64,000 nucleotides of DNA from NCBI GenBank assembly GCA_937885465.1, contig CAKZZM010000154.1, forward strand, positions 7,815 to 71,814, written 5' to 3'. Every line of letters begins with the position of its first letter. The first letter of the stretch is position 1. Positions 1 through 8,656 of this stretch are shown here, piece by piece. The notes under the pieces were generated by a model that had not been told where the DNA came from, ran no database searches, and saw only the letters and a program-made list of their open reading frames with translations. This stretch comes from an uncultured Bacteroidales bacterium. GTDB taxonomy: Bacteria > Bacteroidota > Bacteroidia > Bacteroidales > Paludibacteraceae. The translations under genes and the position numbers were made by a program.

Positions 1-1019
1 GCATACTTAAAGTCGAAACTGCCGATAGACACCGTTCCACGCACACCCTTATACTGGTCACCGTTAATGTTATTACTAAGCGAGTTACGGAACGAGTTGC
101 CACAATACCCGGAAAGTGACAGACGCAGTCCGCGTACACCTTCGTAATCAAGACGTAACGCTCCGGCATACACATTGGCAAGTTTGAACTCATACGGACT
201 GCCGGCACCTGTCTTTACCCAGTTTTTGCGGCTGAAACGGTCGCTGTCAAGACCCGGAAGAAACATTGCCTGATACTTCAATCCGAACGATGTTGACCCC
301 ATAAAAGTCAGTGCCACCTCATGCCAAGTGCTTGGCAGGATAGTAAACTCTCCTTCAGATCTATAAACGCTGAAGAACTCAGTGGGCATGTGGTACGCAT
401 TCAGTGCTCCGACAGGCACCACCTGCATACCGGCGCGAATGATAGCATAGCGGTTGAACCTCTTCTGTAACCAGAACTGCTCAAGCGTCACCTCACCGCC
501 ACGCTCTATCTCCTGCTCCACTTCGCTACCGCCTTCTTTCTCTTCAATCTCCATTGCGACCTCAGGACCACCGTGCTCAAACTCTATCTCCGAACCCATA
601 CTCCACCCTTTACCGAAGTCATAACCTAAATATATAACCACGTGCGGGAGGTCAAACTCCCCATATCCGTCGTTTTTATAAAGCTCGGGCGTCACATATC
701 TCAAATATTTGTTAGAATAGAAACAGCGTTTCGCTGTTATTTCGCCATAGCCGCCAATGGTTAGGCGATGTCGCCCGTTCCCGACTTCCTTTGCCTTATC
801 TGCAGGGCTGAGTTGCTCTATATCCGTTGCTTCCGGCTGCTCTGCATTCGTCATTTTTGGGGAGTCGGCGGGAAGTTGTGCAGCCTGCTCAAGTCGCTCA
901 ATACGCTGCAGCAGATTTTGCAGATCAGCAGCAGAAACGCGAACCGAGTCCTGCGCTGCTGCTGCTATACTGCTCACAATCAAAACAATAAACAAATATG
1001 AATATTTCTTGGAGAACAT
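1..1019 (-). CDS. outer-membrane beta-barrel (porin-like) protein, 3' end cut by window edge
   Basis: An open reading frame runs on the minus strand from ATG at 1017-1019 to the window edge, giving 339 codons with no stop. The N-terminus (MFSKKYSYLFIVLIVSSIAA) is a typical Sec signal peptide. A short Gln/Leu-rich coiled-coil-like stretch follows (LQNLLQRIERLEQAA). Then come alternating polar and hydrophobic strands (LTIGGYGEITAKRC, HVVIYLGYDFGKGW) of the sort seen in porin O/P-like barrels, with an acidic Glu-rich loop near residues 160-180. The gene is driven by a consensus promoter at 1056-1086. Family assignment is by pattern only; it is probably a Bacteroidota outer-membrane porin-like protein of unknown substrate. 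Confidence 0.7.
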   Translation of the reverse strand, partial: MFSKKYSYLFIVLIVSSIAAAAQDSVRVSAADLQNLLQRIERLEQAAQLPADSPKMTNAEQPEATDIEQLSPADKAKEVGNGRHRLTIGGYGEITAKRCFYSNKYLRYVTPELYKNDGYGEFDLPHVVIYLGYDFGKGWSMGSEIEFEHGGPEVAMEIEEKEGGSEVEQEIERGGEVTLEQFWLQKRFNRYAIIRAGMQVVPVGALNAYHMPTEFFSVYRSEGEFTILPSTWHEVALTFMGSTSFGLKYQAMFLPGLDSDRFSRKNWVKTGAGSPYEFKLANVYAGALRLDYEGVRGLRLSLSGYCGNSFRNSLSNNINGDQYKGVRGTVSIGSFDFKY

Positions 1020-1055
1020 CATTTATGAGAAAAAATGTGCTTTAATTCGGATATG

Positions 1056-1086
1056 CAAAGGTACATCTTATTTGTTCTTCTAACAA
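1056..1086 (-). promoter_or_regulatory. Bacteroidota promoter for the porin-like gene
   Basis: On the minus strand, TTG (1084-1086), 20 bases, then TACCTTTG (1056-1063). This matches the -33/-7 signal of Bacteroidota. The expected start of transcription lies about 30 bases before the ATG at 1019. Confidence 0.75.
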
Positions 1087-1321
1087 TACCCAAAAATTGG
1101 TAAAATAGTTATAACTTTTGCCGATTTTAACATAAATTGAAAAATGACAGTCGAAAGGTGAAAGCCTGCCGCGCTTTTTGTGCAAAATTAATAATATAGG
1201 AACGGGTAACTGCCATTTTGTCATACTCGCCTTTTTTGGCACAGAATGTGGGTTTTAGAGTGCGAAAGATATTGTTTGATAATTTTTATTTTTCATTTGG
1301 AATTAATAAATACGATATACT

Positions 1322-3436
1322 ATGAACAACAAGACTGAAAACTTAAACAAGTACGCTATTAATCTTAATGAGCGTGCACGCAGCGGCAAGTTAGACCCTG
1401 TTATAGGTCGTGATGAAGAGATACGCCGTGTCCTTCAGATACTCAGCCGCCGCACGAAGAACAACCCTATTTTAATAGGTGAGCCGGGCGTGGGTAAGAC
1501 TGCAATAGCAGAGGGACTCGCCCATCGTATAGTGAGAGGTGATGTGCCTGAGAATTTGAAGCAGAAGCAGATCTTCTCGCTTGATATGGGTGCGCTGATT
1601 GCCGGTGCTAAGTATCAAGGTGAGTTTGAGGAGCGTCTGAAGGGTGTTATTACCGAAGTGACGGAGGCTGCCGGAGAGATAATCTTGTTTATTGATGAGA
1701 TACATACTCTTGTCGGTGCCGGTCAGACGAGTGGTGCGATGGATGCCGCCAATATTTTGAAACCTGCCCTTGCTCGAGGCAACCTACGCGCTATCGGTGC
1801 TACAACATTGCAAGAGTATCAGAAATATTTCGAGAAGGATAAGGCATTAGAAAGGCGTTTCCAAACGGTGATGATTGACGAGCCTGACGAGGCGGCAACA
1901 ATAAGTATCCTTCGTGGTCTGAAAGAGCGTTATGAGAACCACCACCATGTGCGTATTAAGGATAATGCCTTAATAGCGGCGGCGGAACTGTCAACCCGTT
2001 ATATATCCGACCGCTTCTTGCCGGATAAGGCGATTGACCTCGTCGATGAGGCCGCAGCGAAGATGCGTCTTGAGGTTGACTCCGTGCCGGAAGAATTAGA
2101 TAATCTTGAAAGGCAGATTAAGCAGTTAGAGATAGAGCGCGAAGCAATACGCCGTGAGGGTGATAAGGAGAAACTGACCGCCCTTGGTAATCAACTCGCA
2201 GACCTTAAGCAACAGGCTGATACTATGCGAGCAAGGTGGCAGAAGGAGAAGGGGTATATTGCTACTATTCAGGACGAGAAAGTGCGCATGGAGCAACTAA
2301 AGCACGAGGCTGAGGTGGCAGAGCGCGAGAGTGATTATGGCAAGGTGGCAGAAATCAGATATAGCCGACTGAAAGAGTGCGAGGAGAAGATACAGCATGC
2401 GCAGGATGCACTGCATCAACTCGGAGGCGAGAGCCTGATAAAAGAGGAGGTGGATGCAGACGACATCGCCGAAGTGGTGAGCCGCTGGACAGGTATCCCC
2501 GTGCAGAAGATGCAGCAATCTGAAAGAGACAAACTGCTGCATCTGGAGGAAGAGTTGCATAAGCGCGTTATAGGTCAAGACGAGGCTATACAGGCGGTAA
2601 GTGATGCTATCCGCCGTAGTCGTGCCGGTCTGCAAGACCCGAAGCGACCGATAGGCTCGTTTATCTTCCTCGGTACAACGGGGGTAGGAAAGACCGAACT
2701 CGCCAAAGCCCTTGCCGATTATCTCTTCGACGACGAGAATATGATCACCCGTATTGATATGTCAGAATATCAGGAGAAGTTTAGTGCTACACGACTTATC
2801 GGTGCCCCTCCGGGATATGTGGGCTACGACGAGGGTGGACAACTGACGGAAGCAATCAGGCATAAACCCTATTCTGTGGTCCTTTTCGATGAGATAGAGA
2901 AGGCGCACCCCGATGTCTTCAATGTGCTGCTGCAAGTGCTTGACGATGGCAGATTGACTGATAATAAGGGCAGGACTGTCAATTTCAAGAATACGCTTAT
3001 TATCCTTACGAGTAACCTCGGCAGCCAGTTGATAAGAGAGAATATGGAGAAAGGAGTGAGTCTTGATACAACCCGCGAGCAAGTGATGGAGATGCTAAGG
3101 CAAACCGTTCGTCCGGAGTTCCTTAATCGTATCGACGAAACGATACTCTTCACGCCTCTCGATGAAGGGCAGATACGCGATATCGTCAGTCTGCAGGTCG
3201 GCTCGATACATAAGATGCTGATGGAGCAGGATATAGACCTCCGTTTCACTGACGATGCTATCCGATATATAGCCAAAGAGGGATATGACCCGCAGTTTGG
3301 GGCGCGACCCGTTAAACGAGCGTTGCAAAGACTTGTGCTTAACGAACTCTCAAAGCAGATAATCGCAGGAAAGGTGAGTGTGAACCGACCGGTTATCGTT
3401 GACCTGAAAGAGGGAGAGTTGCACTTTGAAAATTAA
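1322..3436 (+). CDS. clpB: ClpB-type AAA+ disaggregase lacking the N-terminal domain
   Basis: 704 residues with two AAA+ modules. The first has Walker A GEPGVGKT (53-60) and Walker [11 protein letters not shown] (121-130). The second has Walker A GTTGVGKT (451-458). Between them lies a Glu/Lys/Arg-rich coiled coil (about 255-370), the length expected of the ClpB middle domain, which works with DnaK in rescuing aggregated proteins. ClpB is usually about 860 residues. Here the Clp_N repeat domain (about 150 residues) is absent: the protein begins with the linker [14 protein letters not shown] directly before the first AAA+ module. The preceding 300 bases encode no Clp_N remnant in any frame I could read. 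E. coli makes a similar short form from an internal start; here it appears to be the only form. DnaK is 3 kb away. Confidence 0.93.
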   Translation: MNNKTENLNKYAINLNERARSGKLDPVIGRDEEIRRVLQILSRRTKNNPILIGEPGVGKTAIAEGLAHRIVRGDVPENLKQKQIFSLDMGALIAGAKYQGEFEERLKGVITEVTEAAGEIILFIDEIHTLVGAGQTSGAMDAANILKPALARGNLRAIGATTLQEYQKYFEKDKALERRFQTVMIDEPDEAATISILRGLKERYENHHHVRIKDNALIAAAELSTRYISDRFLPDKAIDLVDEAAAKMRLEVDSVPEELDNLERQIKQLEIEREAIRREGDKEKLTALGNQLADLKQQADTMRARWQKEKGYIATIQDEKVRMEQLKHEAEVAERESDYGKVAEIRYSRLKECEEKIQHAQDALHQLGGESLIKEEVDADDIAEVVSRWTGIPVQKMQQSERDKLLHLEEELHKRVIGQDEAIQAVSDAIRRSRAGLQDPKRPIGSFIFLGTTGVGKTELAKALADYLFDDENMITRIDMSEYQEKFSATRLIGAPPGYVGYDEGGQLTEAIRHKPYSVVLFDEIEKAHPDVFNVLLQVLDDGRLTDNKGRTVNFKNTLIILTSNLGSQLIRENMEKGVSLDTTREQVMEMLRQTVRPEFLNRIDETILFTPLDEGQIRDIVSLQVGSIHKMLMEQDIDLRFTDDAIRYIAKEGYDPQFGARPVKRALQRLVLNELSKQIIAGKVSVNRPVIVDLKEGELHFEN

Positions 3437-3451
3437 CCTCCAAGCAGAAAA

Positions 3452-3580
3452 GTGGAGAACGTCTCCGAACGTTCTTATAAGTGGAGAACGTCTCCGAACG
3501 TTCTTATAAGTGGAGAACGTCTTCGAACGTTCTCCACTTTTTTACTTCTTTGAGAGACGGTCGAAAAGACCGTCTCTACC
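3452..3580 (+). repeat. three tandem family A repeats plus one family C hairpin
   Basis: Family A cores start at 3452, 3481 and 3510, a 29-base period, each followed by TTATAA or TCCAC. Family C follows: stem GAGACGGTC (3554-3562), loop GAAAA, stem GACCGTCTC (3568-3576). These fill the gap between clpB and the next promoter. The hairpin could end clpB transcription, but no T-run follows it. Confidence 0.9.
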
Positions 3581-3614
3581 GTCTGCCCGCACTTTTCACT
3601 TTTCACTTTTTAAT

Positions 3615-3645
3615 TTGCGTATGTAAAATAAAAGCAGTATCTTTG
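3615..3645 (+). promoter_or_regulatory. promoter for the M23/LysM gene
   Basis: TTG (3615-3617), 20 bases, TATCTTTG (3638-3645). It lies 28 bases before the ATG at 3674 and after the repeat cluster, so the repeats are not in this messenger. Confidence 0.75.
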
Positions 3646-3673
3646 CACTTTGACTCAGAAATAAGGCACTGCT

Positions 3674-4618
3674 ATGAAGCGATTATATTTTTTGGTATTA
3701 TTATCTGTTCTTCTTTGTTTTTCCACTGCTTTTGCTCAGAATTCCGAGAGCGTATCTTCGCTTGAAGGATTTCGTTTTGAGGTTATAGGCGACACCCTCT
3801 TCGTCATTTCTGAAGAGGGGACGGTTATGCCTCACCACTGCGTTTTTAAGCAGACAGACCGTGAGAATATCTACCGCCGCATCTATCACGACGAGACGGA
3901 TGATTTGATGGAAGATCATCCGGCTAATGATATCTATTTGAGTATCTGGACTCGCGAGCGTGTCAATCCGTACAAGCAATCGGTTGACTCTCTGAAAGAT
4001 AGTATCTTGATAGACCTTCGCGGGTTTACCTTACCTCACCCGGGCTATATAACTTCTAAGTTCGGACCTCGACGCTATCGCTACCATTATGGTACCGACC
4101 TTAAGTTGCAAACGGGGGACTCTGTTCGTTGTGCTTTTGACGGGCAAGTGCGTATAGTAGGTTGGGACCCGCGCGGCTACGGACATTATGTTGTGGTGCG
4201 CCACGATAATGGTTTAGAAACGGTATATGGTCACTTATCCGCCCCGTTAGTTGATGAAAATATGCGTATCTATTCAGGGGAAGTGGTAGGATTAGGAGGT
4301 AATACGGGACGTTCTACAGGTTCGCATCTGCATTTTGAGTTCCGCTATCTCGGTAATGCTTTCAATACCGAAAAAATCATTAATTATGAAACGGGTCAGT
4401 TGCGTGACTCAACTTATCTCATCACTAAGGACGGCACCTTCGAGCACCGCAAGGCTGTCAAGCAACTGGGGAACGCTAAGTATCACACTATTCGTCAGGG
4501 CGATACACTTTCAGGTATAGCAAAACGCTACGGCACCTCTGTTCGTGCTTTATGTAATCTGAACGGCATAAAAGAAACAAAAGTGCTGCAAATAGGGAAG
4601 AAGATAAGAGTTAGATGA
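3674..4618 (+). CDS. secreted M23 metallopeptidase with LysM domain
   Basis: 314 residues. A signal peptide (MKRLYFLVLLSVLLCFSTAF, cut near AQ) sends it out of the cytoplasm. The M23 LytM domain spans about 120-235 and keeps the zinc ligands: His138 and Asp142 in HYGTD, and His220 in SHLHFEF, with GHLS at 186-189. A C-terminal LysM domain (about 270-314, IRQGDTLSGIAKRYGTS) would bind peptidoglycan. The expected role is cleavage of peptide cross-links in the wall, or activation of other hydrolases. Because the metal ligands are present it is probably active, unlike EnvC-like members. It has its own consensus promoter and lies 16 bases ahead of the U32 gene, probably as one transcript. Confidence 0.9.
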   Translation: MKRLYFLVLLSVLLCFSTAFAQNSESVSSLEGFRFEVIGDTLFVISEEGTVMPHHCVFKQTDRENIYRRIYHDETDDLMEDHPANDIYLSIWTRERVNPYKQSVDSLKDSILIDLRGFTLPHPGYITSKFGPRRYRYHYGTDLKLQTGDSVRCAFDGQVRIVGWDPRGYGHYVVVRHDNGLETVYGHLSAPLVDENMRIYSGEVVGLGGNTGRSTGSHLHFEFRYLGNAFNTEKIINYETGQLRDSTYLITKDGTFEHRKAVKQLGNAKYHTIRQGDTLSGIAKRYGTSVRALCNLNGIKETKVLQIGKKIRVR

Positions 4619-4634
4619 AAGGTGGATTGTGTAA

Positions 4635-5909
4635 ATGGTAAATGAACAAGTGGTAAATATAATGGCTCCTGTGGGGAGTTGGGAGAGTTTAGCAGCGGCT
4701 TTGAATGCCGGTGCTAATTCTGTTTATTTCGGGATAGAAAAGCTGAATATGCGTGCGAGGAGTACACTCAACTTCACCACCGCAGACCTTCACGAGATAG
4801 TGCGCCGCTGCAAGGAGAGGGGGGTGCAAACTTACCTGACGCTTAATACTGTCGTCTATCCTGAAGATATGCAACTGATGCGCGAGATAGTGGATAATGC
4901 CAAGGAGGCGGGCGTGGATGCTATCATAGCCTCTGATATTGCGGCTATGCAATATGCGGTAAGTAAGGATGTGGAGGTGCATCTGTCAACGCAACTGAAT
5001 ATAAGCAATACTGAGGCTTTGCGCTTCTATGCTCAGTTTGCTGATGTCGTTGTGTTAGCAAGGGAACTGAATCTTGAGCAGGTGGCTGCTATACATAAAG
5101 ATATAGTAGAGCAGAATATCCGCGGGCGACACGGCGAACTCGTTAAGTTAGAGATGTTCTGCCACGGCGCACTCTGTATGGCGGTCAGCGGTAAGTGCTA
5201 TATGTCGCTGCATGAGAATAATACCTCTGCCAATCGCGGCTCGTGTGTGCAGATATGCCGCCGAGCATATACGGTGCGAGATAAAGAAACGGGAGATGAA
5301 CTGACTATTGACAACCAGTATATTATGTCGCCTAAGGACTTGAAGACCATTCATTTCCTTAATAAGATATTAGATGCGGGTGTTTCTGTTCTGAAGATTG
5401 AGGGGCGTGCCCGCGGACCTGAGTATGTCAAGACCGTTGTTGAGTGTTACAAAGAGGCTGTGGAGGTATATTATTCTCCACGCGGGGTTGATATCAATGC
5501 CCGCATTGCCGATTGGGATTCGCGACTTGCTCGAGTCTTCAATCGAGGGTGGTGGAACGGCTATTATCTCGGGCAACGACTCGGTGAGTGGACACACGAA
5601 TACGGCTCGCAGGCGACTGTCAAGAAAGTGTATGCAGGAAAGGTAACCAATTATTTCAGGCAAGCAGGAGTGGCTGAGGTTCATGTGGAGGCGTGTGCTA
5701 TACCCAAAGACGCAGAACTGCTCTTCACGGGTGAGACGACAGGGGCATACGAGATGAAACTGAGTGATGCGCGTATCTTTGCGCCATTCTCCGATGGCAG
5801 ACCTTCTAATATACCTATCGATAAACAGCAGGCGGATAAGGGTGACTATCTCTCTTTCAAAACAGCTTCCCCCGTCAGGCGAGGCGATAAAGTATTCCTA
5901 CTAAGGTGA
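4635..5909 (+). CDS. trhP: U32 family protein, TrhP (YegQ)-like tRNA hydroxylation factor
   Basis: 424 residues beginning NIMAPVGSWESLAAALNAGA, the TIM-barrel start of the U32 family, with IHLSTQ- and VVLARELN-type blocks. The cluster of cysteines in FCHGALCMAVSGKCYMS and ANRGSCVQICR fits the iron-sulfur site of these proteins. YIMSPKDLKTI and VLKIEGRARGPEYV follow, then a C-terminal beta domain. Length and layout match TrhP, which makes 5-hydroxyuridine at tRNA position 34, better than the longer RlhA group (compare the gene at 43039). The exact substrate is inferred. The stop at 5907-5909 is followed with no gap by a family A repeat. Confidence 0.8.
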   Translation: MVNEQVVNIMAPVGSWESLAAALNAGANSVYFGIEKLNMRARSTLNFTTADLHEIVRRCKERGVQTYLTLNTVVYPEDMQLMREIVDNAKEAGVDAIIASDIAAMQYAVSKDVEVHLSTQLNISNTEALRFYAQFADVVVLARELNLEQVAAIHKDIVEQNIRGRHGELVKLEMFCHGALCMAVSGKCYMSLHENNTSANRGSCVQICRRAYTVRDKETGDELTIDNQYIMSPKDLKTIHFLNKILDAGVSVLKIEGRARGPEYVKTVVECYKEAVEVYYSPRGVDINARIADWDSRLARVFNRGWWNGYYLGQRLGEWTHEYGSQATVKKVYAGKVTNYFRQAGVAEVHVEACAIPKDAELLFTGETTGAYEMKLSDARIFAPFSDGRPSNIPIDKQQADKGDYLSFKTASPVRRGDKVFLLR

Positions 5910-6058
5910 GTGGAGAACGCCTCCGAGCGTTCTGAATAGTGTTAGTAGCGAGGCACTCCTGTGCCTCGTATGAAGCACAGGAGTGCTTCACTACTAGTGG
6001 AGAACGCCTCCGAGCGTTCATATCTCTCGTCTTTATAAAGTCGGCATTTAATGCCGAC
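5910..6058 (+). repeat. cluster of families A, E, A and B
   Basis: Family A cores lie at 5910-5932 and 5997-6019, both with the compensated stem GAACGC/GCGTTC. Between them, at 5942-5996, family E holds two hairpins: GAGGCAC-TCCT-GTGCCTC and GAAGCAC-AGGA-GTGCTTC. Family B (6021-6058) ends in stem GTCGGCAT, loop TTA, stem ATGCCGAC. The first A copy starts at the base after the U32 stop codon. Confidence 0.9.
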
Positions 6059-6061
6059 ATA

Positions 6062-6096
6062 CAAAGACTGCCGAATTCCACATTCGGCAGTCTTTG
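6062..6096. terminator. bidirectional terminator between U32 gene and dnaK
   Basis: A perfect 15-base-pair stem, CAAAGACTGCCGAAT and its complement, with loop TCCAC. It lies between two converging genes and is followed on the plus strand by T-rich sequence. Confidence 0.8.
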
Positions 6097-6161
6097 TCTT
6101 TGTTCCTTTTTCTACTTTCGAACGTAGTACCTTCGTACATCGTCCTTCGTCCATTGTCACT

Positions 6162-8096
6162 TTACTTGACTTCTTCAAAGTCAACATCGGTTACATCACC
6201 TTTGTCGTTGCCGGCTGTGCCGTTGTTGCCGCTTTGCTGTCCGGCGTTAGTGAAGTCTGCGCCACCGGGGAATCCGGATCCTTGTGCGCCGCCTGCTGCC
6301 GCATACATCTCTGCACTGGCTGCTTGGAAGGCTGCGGTGAGGGTACCCATTGCCGTCTCACATGCATCAGCATCTTTCTTCTCGTAAGCCGCTTTCAGAT
6401 CTTTGAGAGCGTTCTCAATAGGTGCTTTCTTGTCGGCGGGAATCTTATCCCCGAACTCCTGCATCTGCTTCTCGGTCTGGAAGATAAGCGAGTCTGCTTT
6501 GTTGAGCTTATCAACACGCTCTCTCTCGCGTTTGTCGGCCTCTGCATTGGCCTCTGCCTCGGCTTTCATGCGCTTAATCTCTTCGTCTGACAGTCCGCTT
6601 GATGCTTCAATGCGGATCTTGGCATCTTTGCCCGTAGCCTTATCTTTGGCACTTACATTGAGGATACCGTTTGCGTCAATATCGAATGTCACCTCGATCT
6701 GCGGTTCGCCGCGGCGTGCCGGCATGATACCGTCTAAGTGGAAACGACCGAGCAGTTTGTTCTGCGCTGCCATAGGTCTCTCGCCTTGATAAATGACGAT
6801 TTCTACTGACGGTTGATTATCAACGGCGGTGGTGAAGGTCTCTGCTTTCTTCGTCGGAATAGTAGTGTTTGCCTCAATCATCTTCGTCATCACACCACCC
6901 ATCGTCTCTATACCGAGGGAGAGAGGAGTGACATCGAGAAGAAGGACATCCTTAACATCGCCCGTCAATACACCACCTTGTATGGCTGCGCCTACTGCTA
7001 CTACCTCGTCGGGATTAACACCTTTCGACGGAGCCTTGCCGAAGAACTTCTCAACAGCCTGTTGGATAGCCGGAATACGGGTTGAACCGCCAACGAGGAT
7101 AACTTCATTAATATCGCTTGTTGATAGACCGGCGTGCTGCAGTGCCGAACGGCAAGGAGCGATAGTACGCTGGATGAGATCGTCAATCAGTTGCTCGAAT
7201 TTAGCGCGAGTGAGTGTCTTAACAAGGTGCTGAGGTACACCGTTTACCGGCATGATATAAGGCAGATTGATCTCGGTAGTGGTAGTGTTCGAAAGTTCGA
7301 TCTTAGCCTTCTCTGCAGCCTCTTTCAAGCGTTGCATCGCCATCGGGTCCTTAGAGAGGTCGGCACCACCGTTCTCTTGTCTGAACTCGCTTATGAGCCA
7401 CTCGATAATACGATGATCGAAGTCGTCACCGCCGAGGTGTGTGTCACCATCTGTTGCCTTTACCTCGAATACTCCGTCGCCTAACTCAAGTACGCTGACA
7501 TCGTGGGTGCCGCCACCGCAGTCGAACACTACTATCTTCATGTCTTTATTCGACTTGTCAAGACCGTATGCCAACGCTGCTGCTGTAGGCTCATTAACGA
7601 TACGGCGTACATTAAGACCTGCTATCTCGCCTGCCTCTTTTGTGGCCTGACGTTGTGAGTCGTTGAAGTAAGCAGGAACGGTGATAACCGCATCCGTCAC
7701 TTCCTGCCCGAGATAGTCCTCTGCCGTCTTCTTCATCTTTTGCAAAATGATGGCAGATATCTCTTGCGGGGTGTAGAGACGACCATCAATATCAACACGC
7801 GGAGTGTTATTGTCACCACGAACAACCTTATAAGGCACGCGAGAAATCTCCGAGGAGAGACGGTCGTAGGTCTCACCCATAAAACGCTTGATACTATAAA
7901 CAGTCTTTGTCGGATTGGTGATTGCCTGACGCTTTGCAGGGTCTCCCACTTTCCTTTCACCACCATCTACAAAACCGATAACCGAAGGGGTGGTTCGTTT
8001 GCCTTCACTGTTAGCGATAACCACGGGCTCATTGCCCTCCATAACTGCGACGCAGGAATTAGTAGTTCCTAAGTCAATTCCAATAATCTTACTCAT
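6162..8096 (-). CDS. dnaK: DnaK (Hsp70) chaperone
   Basis: 644 residues, the usual length. It opens with [20 protein letters not shown], the Hsp70 phosphate-binding signature. [19 protein letters not shown] and [14 protein letters not shown] mark the other ATPase signatures (Cys and His replace the more usual Leu and Phe in the second). The substrate-binding domain follows from about residue 390, then a helical lid, a Gly/Gln-rich linker and the tail [10 protein letters not shown], which matches the conserved C-terminus that recruits partners. It is a cytoplasmic folding chaperone acting with DnaJ/GrpE (not in this window) and with ClpB. No repeat has entered this gene. Confidence 0.98.
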   Translation of the reverse strand: MSKIIGIDLGTTNSCVAVMEGNEPVVIANSEGKRTTPSVIGFVDGGERKVGDPAKRQAITNPTKTVYSIKRFMGETYDRLSSEISRVPYKVVRGDNNTPRVDIDGRLYTPQEISAIILQKMKKTAEDYLGQEVTDAVITVPAYFNDSQRQATKEAGEIAGLNVRRIVNEPTAAALAYGLDKSNKDMKIVVFDCGGGTHDVSVLELGDGVFEVKATDGDTHLGGDDFDHRIIEWLISEFRQENGGADLSKDPMAMQRLKEAAEKAKIELSNTTTTEINLPYIMPVNGVPQHLVKTLTRAKFEQLIDDLIQRTIAPCRSALQHAGLSTSDINEVILVGGSTRIPAIQQAVEKFFGKAPSKGVNPDEVVAVGAAIQGGVLTGDVKDVLLLDVTPLSLGIETMGGVMTKMIEANTTIPTKKAETFTTAVDNQPSVEIVIYQGERPMAAQNKLLGRFHLDGIMPARRGEPQIEVTFDIDANGILNVSAKDKATGKDAKIRIEASSGLSDEEIKRMKAEAEANAEADKRERERVDKLNKADSLIFQTEKQMQEFGDKIPADKKAPIENALKDLKAAYEKKDADACETAMGTLTAAFQAASAEMYAAAGGAQGSGFPGGADFTNAGQQSGNNGTAGNDKGDVTDVDFEEVK

Positions 8097-8270
8097 ATTC
8101 TTTTGTTTTTTTTATTTCGTTAAACTTTCCGTAGCGTAAGCGCTACTTTGTACTTTGTACTTAGTCACTTGGTACTTAGTTGTAGCTTTGCACCACAAAT
8201 ACTCAAATCGTATGCCAAACAAACGGCACAGCAATTTTTCTGCCATTTTGTCAGTTTAGTGGTAATAAAG
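8097..8270. other. dnaK upstream region
   Basis: It carries GCGTAAGCG (family I) and TACTTTGTACTT/TCACTTGGTACTT (family H) motifs at 8131-8180. I found no clean TTG-N20-TAnnTTTG on the minus strand for dnaK, so its promoter is not assigned. Confidence 0.5.
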
Positions 8271-8482
8271 GTAGAGACGGTGTTCTTCACCGTCTCTCAA
8301 TAGTGGAGAACGTCTCCGAACGTTTCTATTTCTCGTTTTTATAAAGTCGGCATTTAATGCCGACATTAGGAGTGGAGAACGTCTCCGAACGTTCAGACTT
8401 ATTGAAACAGCGTTTAAACGGCATTTAAACGGCGTTGAAAAGTCCTTAAAAAGAGAGACGGTCGAAATGACCGTCTCTACCA
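8271..8482. repeat. composite cluster C-A-B-A-C
   Basis: Family C at 8271-8300, A at 8303-8325, B at about 8330-8365, A at 8372-8394, C at 8452-8482. The A-B-A part recurs almost unchanged at 40901-40992 and, diverged, inside lpxB at 50378-50469. Confidence 0.9.
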
Positions 8483-8494
8483 TCGACTTCTGGC

Positions 8495-8638
8495 TTACAT
8501 AGGCTCGACATCGTCTATCGTCGGATCAACGGAACCACCGAACTCAAGTGCTCCGCCGCGTACCGAACCAATGCAGATACTGCCATCTGAATAGATGGGA
8601 AGAATATAGGTGTAAGGATTCTGATATTTCTTTTTCAT
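8495..8638 (-). CDS. 47-residue small protein downstream of the secreted protein
   Basis: A short ORF from ATG at 8636-8638 to TAA at 8495-8497. It starts MKKKYQNPYTYILPIYSDGS, continues ICIGSVRGGALEFGGSVD and ends DDVEPM. It begins 18 bases after the stop of the larger gene on the same strand and has normal codon use, so it is probably co-transcribed. There is no signal peptide. Its form (basic start, Gly/Ser-rich middle, acidic end) recalls small ORFs I have seen after secreted-protein genes in Bacteroidales, but I assign no function. Confidence 0.5.
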   Translation of the reverse strand: MKKKYQNPYTYILPIYSDGSICIGSVRGGALEFGGSVDPTIDDVEPM

Positions 8639-8656
8639 AGTGAAGCAAATTTGAGG

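Noticed and set aside
757..1083. 108-codon plus-strand ORF near the left edge
   Set aside because: Antisense to the porin-like gene, which has a signal peptide and a consensus promoter.
3452..3537. Regularly spaced family A units as a CRISPR array
   Set aside because: Spacers are 6-7 bases, near-identical, and no cas gene is in the window. Most copies are single and scattered.
3481..3765. 94-codon ORF starting in family A repeats before the M23 gene
   Set aside because: Its frame is repeat sequence followed by the promoter and an out-of-frame part of the M23 gene.
5939..6187. Short ORFs on both strands after the trhP-like gene (for example with SGERLRAF and VFIKSAFNAD)
   Set aside because: They consist only of repeat families A, E and B, which are open in many frames. 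They would mislead automatic annotation.
8183..8190. TAGCTTTG on the plus strand as a promoter
   Set aside because: No TTG at the -33 position and no plus-strand gene follows.
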